DNA of 26,343 bases from Candidatus Uhrbacteria bacterium (GCA_003511125.1 DOJV01000047.1:71327-97669), one strand, 5' to 3'; shown: positions 1 to 6,428, counted from the stretch's first letter. Numbers and translations are program-made. The notes: generated from the letters alone by a model not told the origin.

Positions 1-128
1 TACTCAGTGATGGTATGGACCCATTCCACGACCCGGCGAGTTCGGGCTCCGTGCAGGACGTAGTAGTCCCAGGCCAGACACATCCAAATATTGAACAAAA
101 AATACCAGATGATACCAAGGTTTCTCAT
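1..128 (-). CDS. Partial small protein with hydrophobic N-terminus, runs off the window
   Basis: An open frame starts with ATG at 128-126 and is still open after 42 codons at the window edge. It begins MRNLGIIWYFLF and is hydrophobic and aromatic for about 25 residues, so one membrane segment is likely, followed by a basic stretch (GARTRRVVEW). A purine-rich GGGGGGA lies three to four bases upstream of the ATG and could serve as ribosome binding site. It lies 87 bases downstream of another small minus-strand ORF (216-341), so the two may share a transcript. I do not recognise a family. The N-terminal GIIW also occurs at the start of the 48-codon ORF at 1040-1186, which may be chance. The existence of the gene is an inference from the start context and hydrophobicity. 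Confidence 0.4.
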   Translation of the reverse strand, partial: MRNLGIIWYFLFNIWMCLAWDYYVLHGARTRRVVEWVHTITE

Positions 129-215
129 GATCCCCCCAAGGTTTGAAAAACCGAGCGCAACGTGCACCCGATCAAGAATCTTAAAAAATTAAGAGCCTTG
201 AACGGGTCCCTACAC

Positions 216-341
216 TCATGGCAGGGGAAGAGGAGAGAGCACACTCATGAGCGCGCACGCACCCACAGCGACTCCAAAGCAGAATGCAAAGAAGCCAGAG
301 ACGAAGCACCAGACTATACACTTGAACTCGGGATCAAACAT
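216..341 (-). CDS. Small predicted membrane peptide, 41 aa
   Basis: The reading frame remains open upstream to a TTG at 428, but the ATG at 341-339 has AAGGAG six bases ahead of it, and that decides the start. The peptide starts MFDPEFK, has a long hydrophobic stretch of about 25 residues (roughly residues 8-32) rich in Cys, Phe, Gly and Ala, and ends in a proline-rich tail. One membrane span is expected. The stop overlaps a further ATG (ATGA at 219-216) that opens only a 12-codon frame. No family is recognised. Its strong Shine-Dalgarno site contrasts with the housekeeping genes here, most of which have none, which hints at a different origin for this stretch. Confidence 0.45.
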   Translation of the reverse strand: MFDPEFKCIVWCFVSGFFAFCFGVAVGACALMSVLSPLPLP

Positions 342-526
342 GAAGTACTCCTTCGAGCCAAGAGATTGACGTTCCTGACTCCCGTCAGGTTTACGACGAC
401 TCTTTTCGGCGCTCGTCAAATTTTTCAAATTTTTGAAAAATTAGACAAACACCGACAAATTAAAAGAGACCTCAAACCAGAAGTCCCCAGATTAATCAGG
501 CAGCTACCTAGATATTTTTTTCGATT

Positions 527-619
527 CCCGGAAATTTGTTCATCACTCAGCTTTCTACTAACCATCAGGTTCTGGGGCCAAGATGATTTTCAAAAGTTAG
601 CGATGAACAAATTTCCGGG
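527..619. repeat. 18-bp perfect inverted repeat
   Basis: The arms are CCCGGAAATTTGTTCATC at 527-544 and its exact reverse complement at 602-619, separated by 57 bases. No T-run follows either arm directly, so it is not a simple terminator. It could be a long RNA stem or the ends of a small (93-bp) non-autonomous element. Confidence 0.85.
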
Positions 620-629
620 TCTGACTAAA

Positions 630-698
630 TTAACTCAATCCAGTCAGCACGGCCAAAGTGGCCACGGCGGAAATAATGTAAGCGATGGGATAAAGCAT
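630..698 (-). CDS. Possible 22-aa hydrophobic peptide
   Basis: ATG at 698-696 opens a 22-codon frame ending in TAA at 632-630. The product begins MLYPIAYIISAVATLAVL and is a single hydrophobic helix. Its length and composition resemble the toxins of type I toxin-antitoxin loci, and it lies between two strong inverted repeats. There is no clear ribosome binding site and no recognised homologue, so it may be a chance frame. Confidence 0.25.
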   Translation of the reverse strand: MLYPIAYIISAVATLAVLTGLS

Positions 699-705
699 AT
701 TGTTA

Positions 706-806
706 TTAAGTTCCAAGGTATTAAGTTCCAAGTACCAAGATGGTTGTTTCTTCCTTTAAGAAGATGTCTCCTTCTTGGAGCTTGGTGCTTACGCGCTTGG
801 AACTTA
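706..806. repeat. Direct and inverted copies of TAAGTTCCAAG
   Basis: TTAAGTTCCAAG occurs at 706-717 and again at 721-732. The reverse complement CTTGGAACTTA lies at 796-806, so the copy at 722-732 can pair with it across a 63-base loop. A TACCAAG/CTTGG(T) pair extends the stem with interruptions. Confidence 0.7.
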
Positions 807-1039
807 CGATTTTTCAATCTCTTCTGATGATAACAGCCGTGAACTACTCGCTTCGCTCGAGTTCACGACAAGCATGGAGTTATCGGCAGGAGAAATTCGC
901 GCGACCAAGTTGGCCGGGGTCGGACGCGCGAAAGGGAGTTGCCTGAGGCTTTGGGCCTCAGGGGACTTGTCACCTCGTGAAAGGATTTTGGGATGTTCCG
1001 AGTTTTTCCGCTGTCCAGGCGGTTATTGCCTTGCGCCGG

Positions 1040-1186
1040 TCACTGGATGTTGGCCAAACATCTGTCACGGTCTGCAAGGAAACTCAGGAACGAAATGACA
1101 CAAAACATTGCGTGTGCTTTTGCCAAGGCGCCTTGGCGCAAGCGATGGCCACAAGCCATCTTCTTCCTAGTCCAGATGATCCCCAC
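1040..1186 (-). CDS. Possible small protein, 48 aa, with near-perfect Shine-Dalgarno
   Basis: A GTG at 1186-1184 is preceded by AAGGAGGT at 1200-1193 with six bases between, the best ribosome binding site in the window. The frame runs 48 codons to TGA at 1042-1040. The peptide starts GIIWTRKK after the initiator, has a basic central part (HRLRQ), then a short hydrophobic run (AMFCVISFLSFL) and ends in a charged/polar tail. It is downstream, on the same strand, of the promoter at 1595-1623. No family is recognised. The same DNA also forms hairpins, so the signal may belong to an RNA and not a protein. Confidence 0.4.
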   Translation of the reverse strand: MGIIWTRKKMACGHRLRQGALAKAHAMFCVISFLSFLADRDRCLANIQ

Positions 1187-1520
1187 GAAATAACCTCCTT
1201 GTTGGAGAAGTCGCGGGTGTCAGCACAAGGTACTAGGTAAGACTTGGGTCGAAGAAATGCCACGCTTGCATTTCTACCCTTCTGGGAGATGGGCTTAACG
1301 TACTGCTCCAGAATCCGAAACGGCTTATCTTTTCTCTCTCAGAGATTTCCGTTTCGATTTCTGTAGCAGACGCTTTTAATCGTCGCTAACTGGTTCAAAT
1401 CATCAAACTTTTAAAAAGTAATGATCTGTCCGGATCGTCGAAGGCAGTCTCGGGCGCCGGCGGGCAAGCCACCGGCAAGTCAAAATCTGGATGAGTTCCA
1501 CAATCGAACAGTCTAGATAT

Positions 1521-1549
1521 TAGGCAAAGCCTATTTTTGTTGCTTTTTT
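1521..1549 (+). terminator. Weak rho-independent terminator
   Basis: TAGGC-AAA-GCCTA is followed by TTTTTGTTGCTTTTTT. The stem is only five pairs but the T-rich tract is long. It could end a plus-strand RNA from the structured region upstream. Confidence 0.45.
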
Positions 1550-1594
1550 AAGGTTCTTCGCTCAATCGCTGTGTTCATGAGCATCGAACAAAGC

Positions 1595-1623
1595 ACTCTA
1601 TCATAGCTAAAAAGATTTGTCAA
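1595..1623 (-). promoter_or_regulatory. Candidate promoter reading into the 1-1.6 kb region
   Basis: On the minus strand TTGACA (1623-1618) is followed after 17 bases by TAGAGT (1600-1595). The -35 is perfect, the -10 matches four of six positions. It would start a transcript near 1588 running toward the small minus-strand ORFs. Confidence 0.45.
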
Positions 1624-1664
1624 GGGTCAGAGGCTCAAAACCGACTTCTTCACCAATTTTAGCC

Positions 1665-1690
1665 AAAAAAAATGTCCACCATTAGTGGAC
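1665..1690 (-). terminator. Rho-independent terminator, minus strand
   Basis: GTCCAC-TAATG-GTGGAC on the minus strand is followed by ATTTTTTTT. It is the first good minus-strand terminator downstream of the TrmB-like gene (stop at 2153), so it may be that gene's terminator, now separated from it by the oppositely oriented GC-rich unit. Confidence 0.6.
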
Positions 1691-1730
1691 AAACAGGATT
1701 TTTAGGCTTTTTTTTGTTGTAATGGCGGTC

Positions 1731-1759
1731 TTGACAATGTTTCTTATTTGTGATATAGT
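1731..1759 (+). promoter_or_regulatory. Strong sigma70-type promoter of the GC-rich unit
   Basis: TTGACA (1731-1736), 17-base spacer, TATAGT (1754-1759), with a TG one base before the -10 (extended -10). This is close to the ideal vegetative promoter and should be strong. Transcription would start near 1766. Confidence 0.8.
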
Positions 1760-1766
1760 TGCTTGT

Positions 1767-1956
1767 CGCTCTGAAAGACTTGGCCTCCGGCTGGGTTTCA
1801 AAGGGCAACACGGCCCAACCGCGTTTTCTTGCGGAAAGGGTCACATCACCACCCCCGGCCATGACGGCCAGGAGATCACCGTGAACACCTAGCACCCCCC
1901 CTCGTTCTGGGAGGTGCTCAACAGTCCCTCTGGGAAGAGGGCGAAGGAGAGTCGAG
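1767..1956 (+). promoter_or_regulatory. Long GC-rich structured 5' leader
   Basis: Between the promoter and the ATG at 1957 lie about 190 GC-rich bases with a series of local stems: CCGC/GCGG (1819-1834), GGCC/GGCC (1857-1869), AGCACC/GGTGCT (1891-1918) and CCCTCT-GGGA-AGAGGG (1926-1941). Two minute frames occur (ATG at 1861, seven codons; GTG at 1881, three codons). The arrangement could be a cis-regulatory leader or an RNA that acts by itself. No known riboswitch core is visible to me. Confidence 0.45.
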
Positions 1957-2088
1957 ATGACCAGCAAGAGCCTCACCGCCCGCGCGGTCATTCGCGGCTC
2001 CCGCATCTGGACCCACCACGACGCCACCGGCGCGTGGACGATCCGGCGTTCGCCCAACCCCTTCCCGGAGGTAGACATGGGCACCTAG
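1957..2088 (+). CDS. Small GC-rich ORF, 43 aa, unknown function
   Basis: ATG at 1957 has AAGGAGA six bases upstream (1944-1950), and the frame ends at TAG 2086-2088. The peptide starts MTSKSLTARAVIRGSRIW, continues THHDATGAWTIRR and ends PFPEVDMGT; it is basic, with no hydrophobic span. Nearly every codon ends in G or C, quite unlike the AT-ending codons of all large genes here. It is the only ORF in a unit with its own strong promoter and terminator. That makes it a good gene candidate and a candidate for transfer from a GC-rich genome or phage. I do not recognise the family. Confidence 0.55.
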   Translation: MTSKSLTARAVIRGSRIWTHHDATGAWTIRRSPNPFPEVDMGT

Positions 2089-2094
2089 GCAACC

Positions 2095-2160
2095 TCGACC
2101 CCCGGCCGCCGATCGCTCCCTCGAGCGTCGGCGTGTCCGGGTGGTTTTATTTTTATTCTT
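2095..2160 (+). terminator. Strong rho-independent terminator of the GC-rich unit
   Basis: CGCCGA...TCGGCG (2107-2133) with an inner CGCTC/GAGCG stem, flanked by CCCCCGG/CCGGGTGG pairing, then TTTTATTTTTATTCTTTTT. The T-run overlaps the end of the convergent TrmB-like gene. Confidence 0.8.
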
Positions 2161-2896
2161 TTTCCGCGGCGCTACAAGCCACATCAAACACAAATTTTGC
2201 CGTGTCGGCAAATTCTTTATTTTCCAAAATAACAGTCATCATCTTTCCAATGAAAGAAATGAAGGCTACGCGATTTCCATAAATCCAAATATCACCGTGG
2301 AATTTCCCAAACTTTTCTTTTTCAACAAAATAACACTCAACGCCCTCCCGTTTAGATTTTAATTCCCCGATATGAAGAACTTTAATTTTAATTTTACTAG
2401 GATCTAAAACTTTTTTTGCCTCCTGCAAAACTTCGAGATCTAAAAGTTTACTAACATCGTCCAAATTCGAAACTTCACGAAGCGAATCCGGGTTAACAGA
2501 ATACACATCATTATAAAGAGCGCTCATGGCTTCTGTGCCCTCATAAAACCTAACCGCTGGTCGCTCACCACCAGACATTAATTTTATTTCAGGCAAAATA
2601 TTATTCAAAGTGTCGAGCTTTTCTTGCATGTCATGTACTTGCTCTTTAAAATGAGCGAGTGCCCGCTCCGGCTCCTCGGCGGCAAAGACGGTTTTTTTGC
2701 CGCGCTCATGTGTCGACATCAACCCGCGATTTTGCAAAGACTCGACATTCGCATAAGTCGCCGTTCGCGACAGGCCGGCTTTTTTGGCGATGTCTTGCAC
2801 CGGGGCCGGGCCAAGGTTAAGACTGGCAAAATAAACTTTGGTCTCGGTTTCGGAAAGACCGAGTGAAGTGAATAATCGGAAAATATCAGTTGGCAT
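2153..2896 (-). CDS. TrmB-family transcriptional regulator
   Basis: A 247-aa protein with an N-terminal winged helix of the TrmB type (residues about 5-75). The pattern LGLSETETKVYFASLNLG, then a recognition helix region AGLSRTATYANVESLQNRGL and a wing with GKKTVFAAEEPE, is the family signature. A coiled segment follows (about 80-105, HFKEQVHDMQEKLDTL), then an alpha/beta effector-like domain of about 130 residues. TrmB proteins in archaea sense sugars and repress transport genes; the many CPR members have no defined ligand, so the target here is unknown. The gene stands alone: ileS is upstream behind a terminator, and the GC-rich unit converges on its 3' end. The start at 2896 is supported by a -10 box only nine bases upstream, implying a nearly leaderless mRNA. 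Confidence 0.85.
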   Translation of the reverse strand: MPTDIFRLFTSLGLSETETKVYFASLNLGPAPVQDIAKKAGLSRTATYANVESLQNRGLMSTHERGKKTVFAAEEPERALAHFKEQVHDMQEKLDTLNNILPEIKLMSGGERPAVRFYEGTEAMSALYNDVYSVNPDSLREVSNLDDVSKLLDLEVLQEAKKVLDPSKIKIKVLHIGELKSKREGVECYFVEKEKFGKFHGDIWIYGNRVAFISFIGKMMTVILENKEFADTAKFVFDVACSAAEKE

Positions 2897-2905
2897 AGTG
2901 TTTTA

Positions 2906-2911
2906 ATTATA
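2906..2911 (-). promoter_or_regulatory. -10 box of the TrmB-like gene
   Basis: TATAAT on the minus strand (2911-2906) ends nine bases before the ATG, so the transcript would begin at or within a few bases of the start codon. No clear -35 is seen because the upstream sequence is a GGGGATA repeat. Confidence 0.6.
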
Positions 2912-2913
2912 CA

Positions 2914-3027
2914 GGGGATAGGGGATAGGGGATAGGGATGGTTGGGGATTATTTAAAAAGATCTGGAAAAAACCAGATCTTTTTCTTGAAAAAATTCTTC
3001 CCTCCTTGTCCCCTAACCCCTATCCCC
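2914..3027. repeat. Heptamer GGGGATA repeats in inverted orientation around a terminator
   Basis: Three exact GGGGATA copies plus a partial one stand at 2914-2939. Reverse-oriented copies (CCCCTAACCCCTATCCCC) stand at 3010-3027. The two blocks flank the ileS terminator and can pair (GGGGATAGGGG with CCCCTATCCCC). The right block supplies the last codons and stop of ileS, so the protein ends VLGDRG from repeat sequence. Confidence 0.8.
2955..2984 (-). terminator. Bidirectional terminator after ileS
   Basis: A perfect 12-bp stem AAAAAGATCTGG / CCAGATCTTTTT with an A6 loop lies between ileS and the downstream regulator gene. Confidence 0.9.
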
Positions 3028-5967
3028 TAAAACCAAAAACCCCACCACCACATCACACTCGTTCAACCGGAACGATTCAAAAATCTCCGGCCGTTCGCCG
3101 GTGGTGCGGACATTGTTTGAAAGAGTGCCGAGACGAATGGTTTCTTCGTGTTCGGAAATCATTTTTTTGGCTTCCTCGTCGGCTGATTCAAAGTAAAGTT
3201 CGATGCGGTTGGCGATTGTCAGTTTGTTGCCTTTGCGCATTTCGTTGACGCGACGGACAATGTCGCGGGCCATGCCTTCGCGGAGCAGTTCGGGCGTCAA
3301 ATTAACATCGAGTTCGACATTGTACTCACCTTTTTCGATCGCCACGATTTTTACATTGACCTCGTCCTTAATAATCTCGACAAGCTCTGCATCGAGCTCG
3401 CCTTCAGGCAACCAAACGGTTGCCGAAGCGAGCGGCTGGCGAACCGGGCGACCGGACTCGGCGCGCTTTTCGAGGATTTTCGAGACAACAGAACGGGCTC
3501 TGGCCATGCGTTCGAGTAATTTTTCATGAAGCATGGCTTGATCAACAATCGGCCACCCGTCGAGGTGAACCGAAGCTTTTCCGCCGTGCATTCGCAAATA
3601 AATCGCGTCAGATAAAAACGGGGCGAACGGAGCCATGAGCTTGGTGATGCCAAGCAAACACTCGCGAAGAGTCGCGATAGCCGCGGCCTTATCAGCCTCA
3701 TCGGTTCCCTTGAAACGATCGCGACTACGGCGAACAAACCAAGTCGAAAGATCATTTATAAAATCAGCGATCGCCCGAACAGACTCAGTTACTTTGTAGT
3801 TCTCGAGCTGCTCTGTCGAATCTTTTATTAATTGATTAAGACGAGCAAGCGCCCAACGATCCAAAACACTTTCCTTCTCTTTCCCTCCCTTAGCTTCGCC
3901 GAAGCGTGGCGTAGGCGAGTTTAACCCACTTTCCCCCCCTTCATACAATTCATAAAAAGTCATGACATTCCAAAGAATCATGAAAACTTTTTTAATCATT
4001 TCGTCGAGAGTTTTCAAATCAAACCGTTTGGAGTCGCCCGGTTGGTTAATGGAATACATGTACCAACGCACCGCGTCTGCACCATACTTGTTTATTGTCT
4101 CGACAGGGTCGACAACATTGCCGATCGACTTTGACATCTTCTTCCCTTTGGCGTCGAGGACATGCCCGAGGCAGATGACATTTTTGTATGGGCGCTCTTT
4201 GCCGAGCAAAGTCGCCACGGCCAGCAATGTATAAAACCAACCGCGAGTTTGATCAATGGCCTCGGAAATATAATCGGCCGGATAAGCGATTCCTTCATCG
4301 ATCTTTTCTTTATTTTCAAATGGATAATGCCATTGGGCAAACGGCATACAACCGGAGTCAAACCAGACATCACAAACTTCGGGGACGCGTTTCATTTGTC
4401 CGCCGCATTTGTCGCAATTCAACAAAATACCATCTACAAACGGTCTATGTGGGTCAAACACCCCTCCCTGGCCCTCCCCCGAAGGGAGGGTATCGGTAGC
4501 GCGAGCGCGGAGTTCTTCAAAACTTCCAATACAAGTTTTTTCGCCGCAATCGCAAACCCAAATCGGCAATGGCGTGCCCCAATAACGTTCACGAGAAAAA
4601 GCCCAGTCTTTCACTTCACGCAACCACTCGCCAAAACGGCCATCTTTGATGTAATCCGGCTCCCAGTGAATTTGGTCATTGCCCTCGATCAACTTATCGC
4701 GCAAAGAACTGACTTTGATGTACCAAGAATCTTTGGCGTAATAAATTAACGGAGCTTTACAGCGCCAGCAAAATGGATAAGTGTGTTTGATTTTTTCTTG
4801 CGCCAAAACCAAACCTCGGGTCGTCAAATTTTCCATGATTTTCGGATCAGCGTCTTTAACAAACAATCCGGCAAACTCGCCGCACTCTTTGCTCATGGTG
4901 CCATCTAGTTCAACCAAATGATTTTTTGGCAAACCGAGTTTTTGTCCGAGCTCAAAATCTTCGACGCCATACATGACCGCGGTGTGAACAATACCGGATC
5001 CGTCTTCAAGCGAGACAAAATCGGCCGGCACAACATACCAAGCTCGTTTTTTTCCTTCGTCGGTTCCCTCCATTTTCTTTTTTGAAAAATCAAAAAGCGG
5101 TTCGTATTCCATGCCAACCAAATGCGATCCTTCTTTTTCGTCGACAATTTCGTAATCACCTTGAGTCGATTCCTCGACGCGCGATTTGGCAACCCAAAAA
5201 TAAACGCCGTTATTTTTTACTTTGACATACTGAATATTCGCCCCAACCGCCAAAGCCACATTGGCCGGAAGCGTCCACGGTGTAGTTGTCCAAGCCACCA
5301 AAAACTCCGGCTCGGCCGGAACCGAACCGTCAACCAATTTTGTCACTTTGAATTTAATATAAATCGCCGGATCCTCGACTTCTTTATAACCCTGAGCCAG
5401 CTCGTGCGACGACAACGAGGTGCCACAACGCGGACAATGAGGAACAACTTTATAATCTTGATACAACAGGCCTTTGTCCCAAATTTGTTTTATGATCCAC
5501 CATAACGACTCGACATATTCCGAGTGATAAGTGACATATGGTTTTTCGAGGTCAAGCCAAAAACCAATGCGTTTGGTAATTTTCTGCCAGTCCTCTAGAT
5601 ACCTCCAAACACTCTCGCGACATTTTTTGTTAAACGGCTCGATACCAAATTCTTCAATATCTTTTTTGCCGGAAAAACCGAGTTGTTTTTCCACCTCAAT
5701 TTCGACCGGCAAACCATGAGTGTCCCAACCGCCTTTACGATCAACCAAATACCCTTGCATGGTGCGATAACGCAAAATACAATCCTTAAAAGCCCGAGCC
5801 TCGACATGGTGAATACCCGGGCGACCATTAGCCGTCGGCGGCCCTTCGAAAAAAACAAAACGACCTTTGGGCGCGTCTTTAGCCAAAGTTTGTTCAAAAA
5901 TCTTTTCAGCTTCCCAGTTTTTAAGAAGTTCTTCCTCAATTTGAGGGAAATTTGGTCTATCGGACAT
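3013..5967 (-). CDS. ileS: Isoleucyl-tRNA synthetase, type 2 with GXHH signature
   Basis: A 984-aa cytosolic class I synthetase that charges tRNA-Ile. The N-terminal catalytic part has GPPTANGRPGIHHVEAR (residues 42-58) and the second signature KMSKS at 610-614 (GKKMSKSIGN). The CP1 editing domain is present (TTTPWTLPANVALAV). Cys pairs that may bind zinc are CPRCG, CWRCK, CDCG and CDKCGG. The C-terminal anticodon-binding helices (DLSTWFVRRSRDRFKG onward) are complete, so the enzyme looks full length. The usual HXGH motif reads GIHH at 51-54, the swapped form reported in some type 2 IleRS. The last residues come from a GGGGATA repeat. The start at 5967 is the first Met; no Shine-Dalgarno is visible, but a good promoter lies 52-80 bases upstream. 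It is transcribed alone and ends at the 2955-2984 terminator. Confidence 0.97.
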   Translation of the reverse strand: MSDRPNFPQIEEELLKNWEAEKIFEQTLAKDAPKGRFVFFEGPPTANGRPGIHHVEARAFKDCILRYRTMQGYLVDRKGGWDTHGLPVEIEVEKQLGFSGKKDIEEFGIEPFNKKCRESVWRYLEDWQKITKRIGFWLDLEKPYVTYHSEYVESLWWIIKQIWDKGLLYQDYKVVPHCPRCGTSLSSHELAQGYKEVEDPAIYIKFKVTKLVDGSVPAEPEFLVAWTTTPWTLPANVALAVGANIQYVKVKNNGVYFWVAKSRVEESTQGDYEIVDEKEGSHLVGMEYEPLFDFSKKKMEGTDEGKKRAWYVVPADFVSLEDGSGIVHTAVMYGVEDFELGQKLGLPKNHLVELDGTMSKECGEFAGLFVKDADPKIMENLTTRGLVLAQEKIKHTYPFCWRCKAPLIYYAKDSWYIKVSSLRDKLIEGNDQIHWEPDYIKDGRFGEWLREVKDWAFSRERYWGTPLPIWVCDCGEKTCIGSFEELRARATDTLPSGEGQGGVFDPHRPFVDGILLNCDKCGGQMKRVPEVCDVWFDSGCMPFAQWHYPFENKEKIDEGIAYPADYISEAIDQTRGWFYTLLAVATLLGKERPYKNVICLGHVLDAKGKKMSKSIGNVVDPVETINKYGADAVRWYMYSINQPGDSKRFDLKTLDEMIKKVFMILWNVMTFYELYEGGESGLNSPTPRFGEAKGGKEKESVLDRWALARLNQLIKDSTEQLENYKVTESVRAIADFINDLSTWFVRRSRDRFKGTDEADKAAAIATLRECLLGITKLMAPFAPFLSDAIYLRMHGGKASVHLDGWPIVDQAMLHEKLLERMARARSVVSKILEKRAESGRPVRQPLASATVWLPEGELDAELVEIIKDEVNVKIVAIEKGEYNVELDVNLTPELLREGMARDIVRRVNEMRKGNKLTIANRIELYFESADEEAKKMISEHEETIRLGTLSNNVRTTGERPEIFESFRLNECDVVVGFLVLGDRG

Positions 5968-6018
5968 AATTTAAAGGGTGAAAAAGGTTAAAGGGGTTTA
6001 AAAGAATTTTGCTCAAAA

Positions 6019-6047
6019 ATCATAACATTTGTAAGCAAAAATGACAA
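6019..6047 (-). promoter_or_regulatory. ileS promoter
   Basis: On the minus strand TTGTCA (6047-6042), 17-base spacer, TATGAT (6024-6019). The 5' leader would be about 45 bases. Confidence 0.65.
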
Positions 6048-6098
6048 ATTAAAAACAACTGAACCCTCGGTTGTTTCTAAACTTTTTCTCAAAATTCT

Positions 6099-6395
6099 TC
6101 ACTCAGTCTTCTTGATCATTTTATTTATAGCTAAAATTAACGGTAAATCCTCCTGTGACGTCTTAGTTCTAATCCCTCTTTCACTAAACTCCGAGAAAGT
6201 TAACAATTTTTCTGACTCTTCTTTGTCTCCCCAATTCATAAACTTATAAACATCTCTTCCTGACAATGCTTTAAAAAGGTTACACCACCGCTCTGCTGTT
6301 TTTGGTGCGCCTAAAGCTGTTTTAGTTTCTGCCGCTTTTAGTGTCTCCTGACCAAAAAGAAGTTCTTCGGGGCTAGGTGATGGTCTTTCTGCCAT
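6099..6395 (-). CDS. Orphan cassette protein, 98 aa
   Basis: A small soluble protein beginning MAERPSPSPEELLFGQ and ending LILAINKMIKKTE. It is charged, mainly helical in appearance, with no signal peptide or membrane segment. Features that stand out are a single Trp-Cys pair (ERWCNLFKALSGRDVYKFMNW) in the middle and a Lys-rich tail. No family is recognised. It is the last of the minus-strand cassettes that share one promoter type: its own copy (6429-6454) lies 34 bases upstream of the ATG. No clear hairpin terminator follows before ileS, whose promoter starts 52 bases downstream. The shared promoter suggests joint control with the five related genes, but nothing shows a common function. Confidence 0.75.
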   Translation of the reverse strand: MAERPSPSPEELLFGQETLKAAETKTALGAPKTAERWCNLFKALSGRDVYKFMNWGDKEESEKLLTFSEFSERGIRTKTSQEDLPLILAINKMIKKTE

Positions 6396-6428
6396 ATTTT
6401 TTAAATTAGTGTTAATTTTAATATCTCA

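Larger units (their letters stand above)
342..1650. other. Stretch without a convincing long gene; hairpins, repeats, very small ORFs
   Basis: No frame here looks like a normal protein gene; the longer open frames are low-complexity or antisense to structure. What can be seen: an 18-bp perfect inverted repeat (527-619), direct and inverted copies of TAAGTTCCAAG (706-806), and many short stems. Examples are GAACT...AGTTC around the TCGCTTCGCTCGA loop (840-865), CCTGAGGC/GCCTCAGG (943-962), a near-palindrome centred on AAGGCGCCTT (about 1124-1140), GATGGC/GCCATC (1144-1161), AGAAATGC/GCATTTCT (1252-1278) and GCCGG/CCGGC (about 1457-1475). The plus strand ends in a weak TAGGC/GCCTA terminator (1521-1549); the minus strand has a promoter at 1595-1623. 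The region therefore probably makes structured RNA, mRNA for tiny peptides, or both. I could not assign it to a known RNA family. Confidence 0.5.

Noticed and set aside
162..827. Long plus-strand open frame of 221 codons
   Set aside because: It runs through both arms of the 18-bp inverted repeat and the TAAGTTCCAAG repeats, is low in coherent domains, and is antisense to ORFs with better start sites.
1095..1193. Plus-strand 32-codon frame starting MTQNIACAF with AGGA upstream
   Set aside because: Antisense to the 48-codon minus ORF, which has a far better ribosome binding site; both overlap strong stems.
1287..1329. Resemblance to the 3' core of type A RNase P RNA (AGATG, then CAGAATCCG, then CGGCTTATC)
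   Set aside because: The partner strand (GGAAAGTCCG-type motif) is not found upstream at a fitting distance, and the GGTAAGAGC region is missing. Only a weak alternative pairing with AAGTCGCGG (1207-1215) exists. An Infernal scan would decide.
1380..1410. GGTTCAAATC, similar to a tRNA T-loop
   Set aside because: The flanking bases do not form the T-stem, and no acceptor, D or anticodon arms are present. I found no tRNA or rRNA gene in the window.
1659..2084. Minus-strand open frame of 141 codons opposite the GC-rich unit
   Set aside because: GC-rich DNA lowers stop frequency; the frame reads through a terminator into A-rich sequence and has no start context, whereas the plus-strand ORF has promoter, Shine-Dalgarno and terminator.
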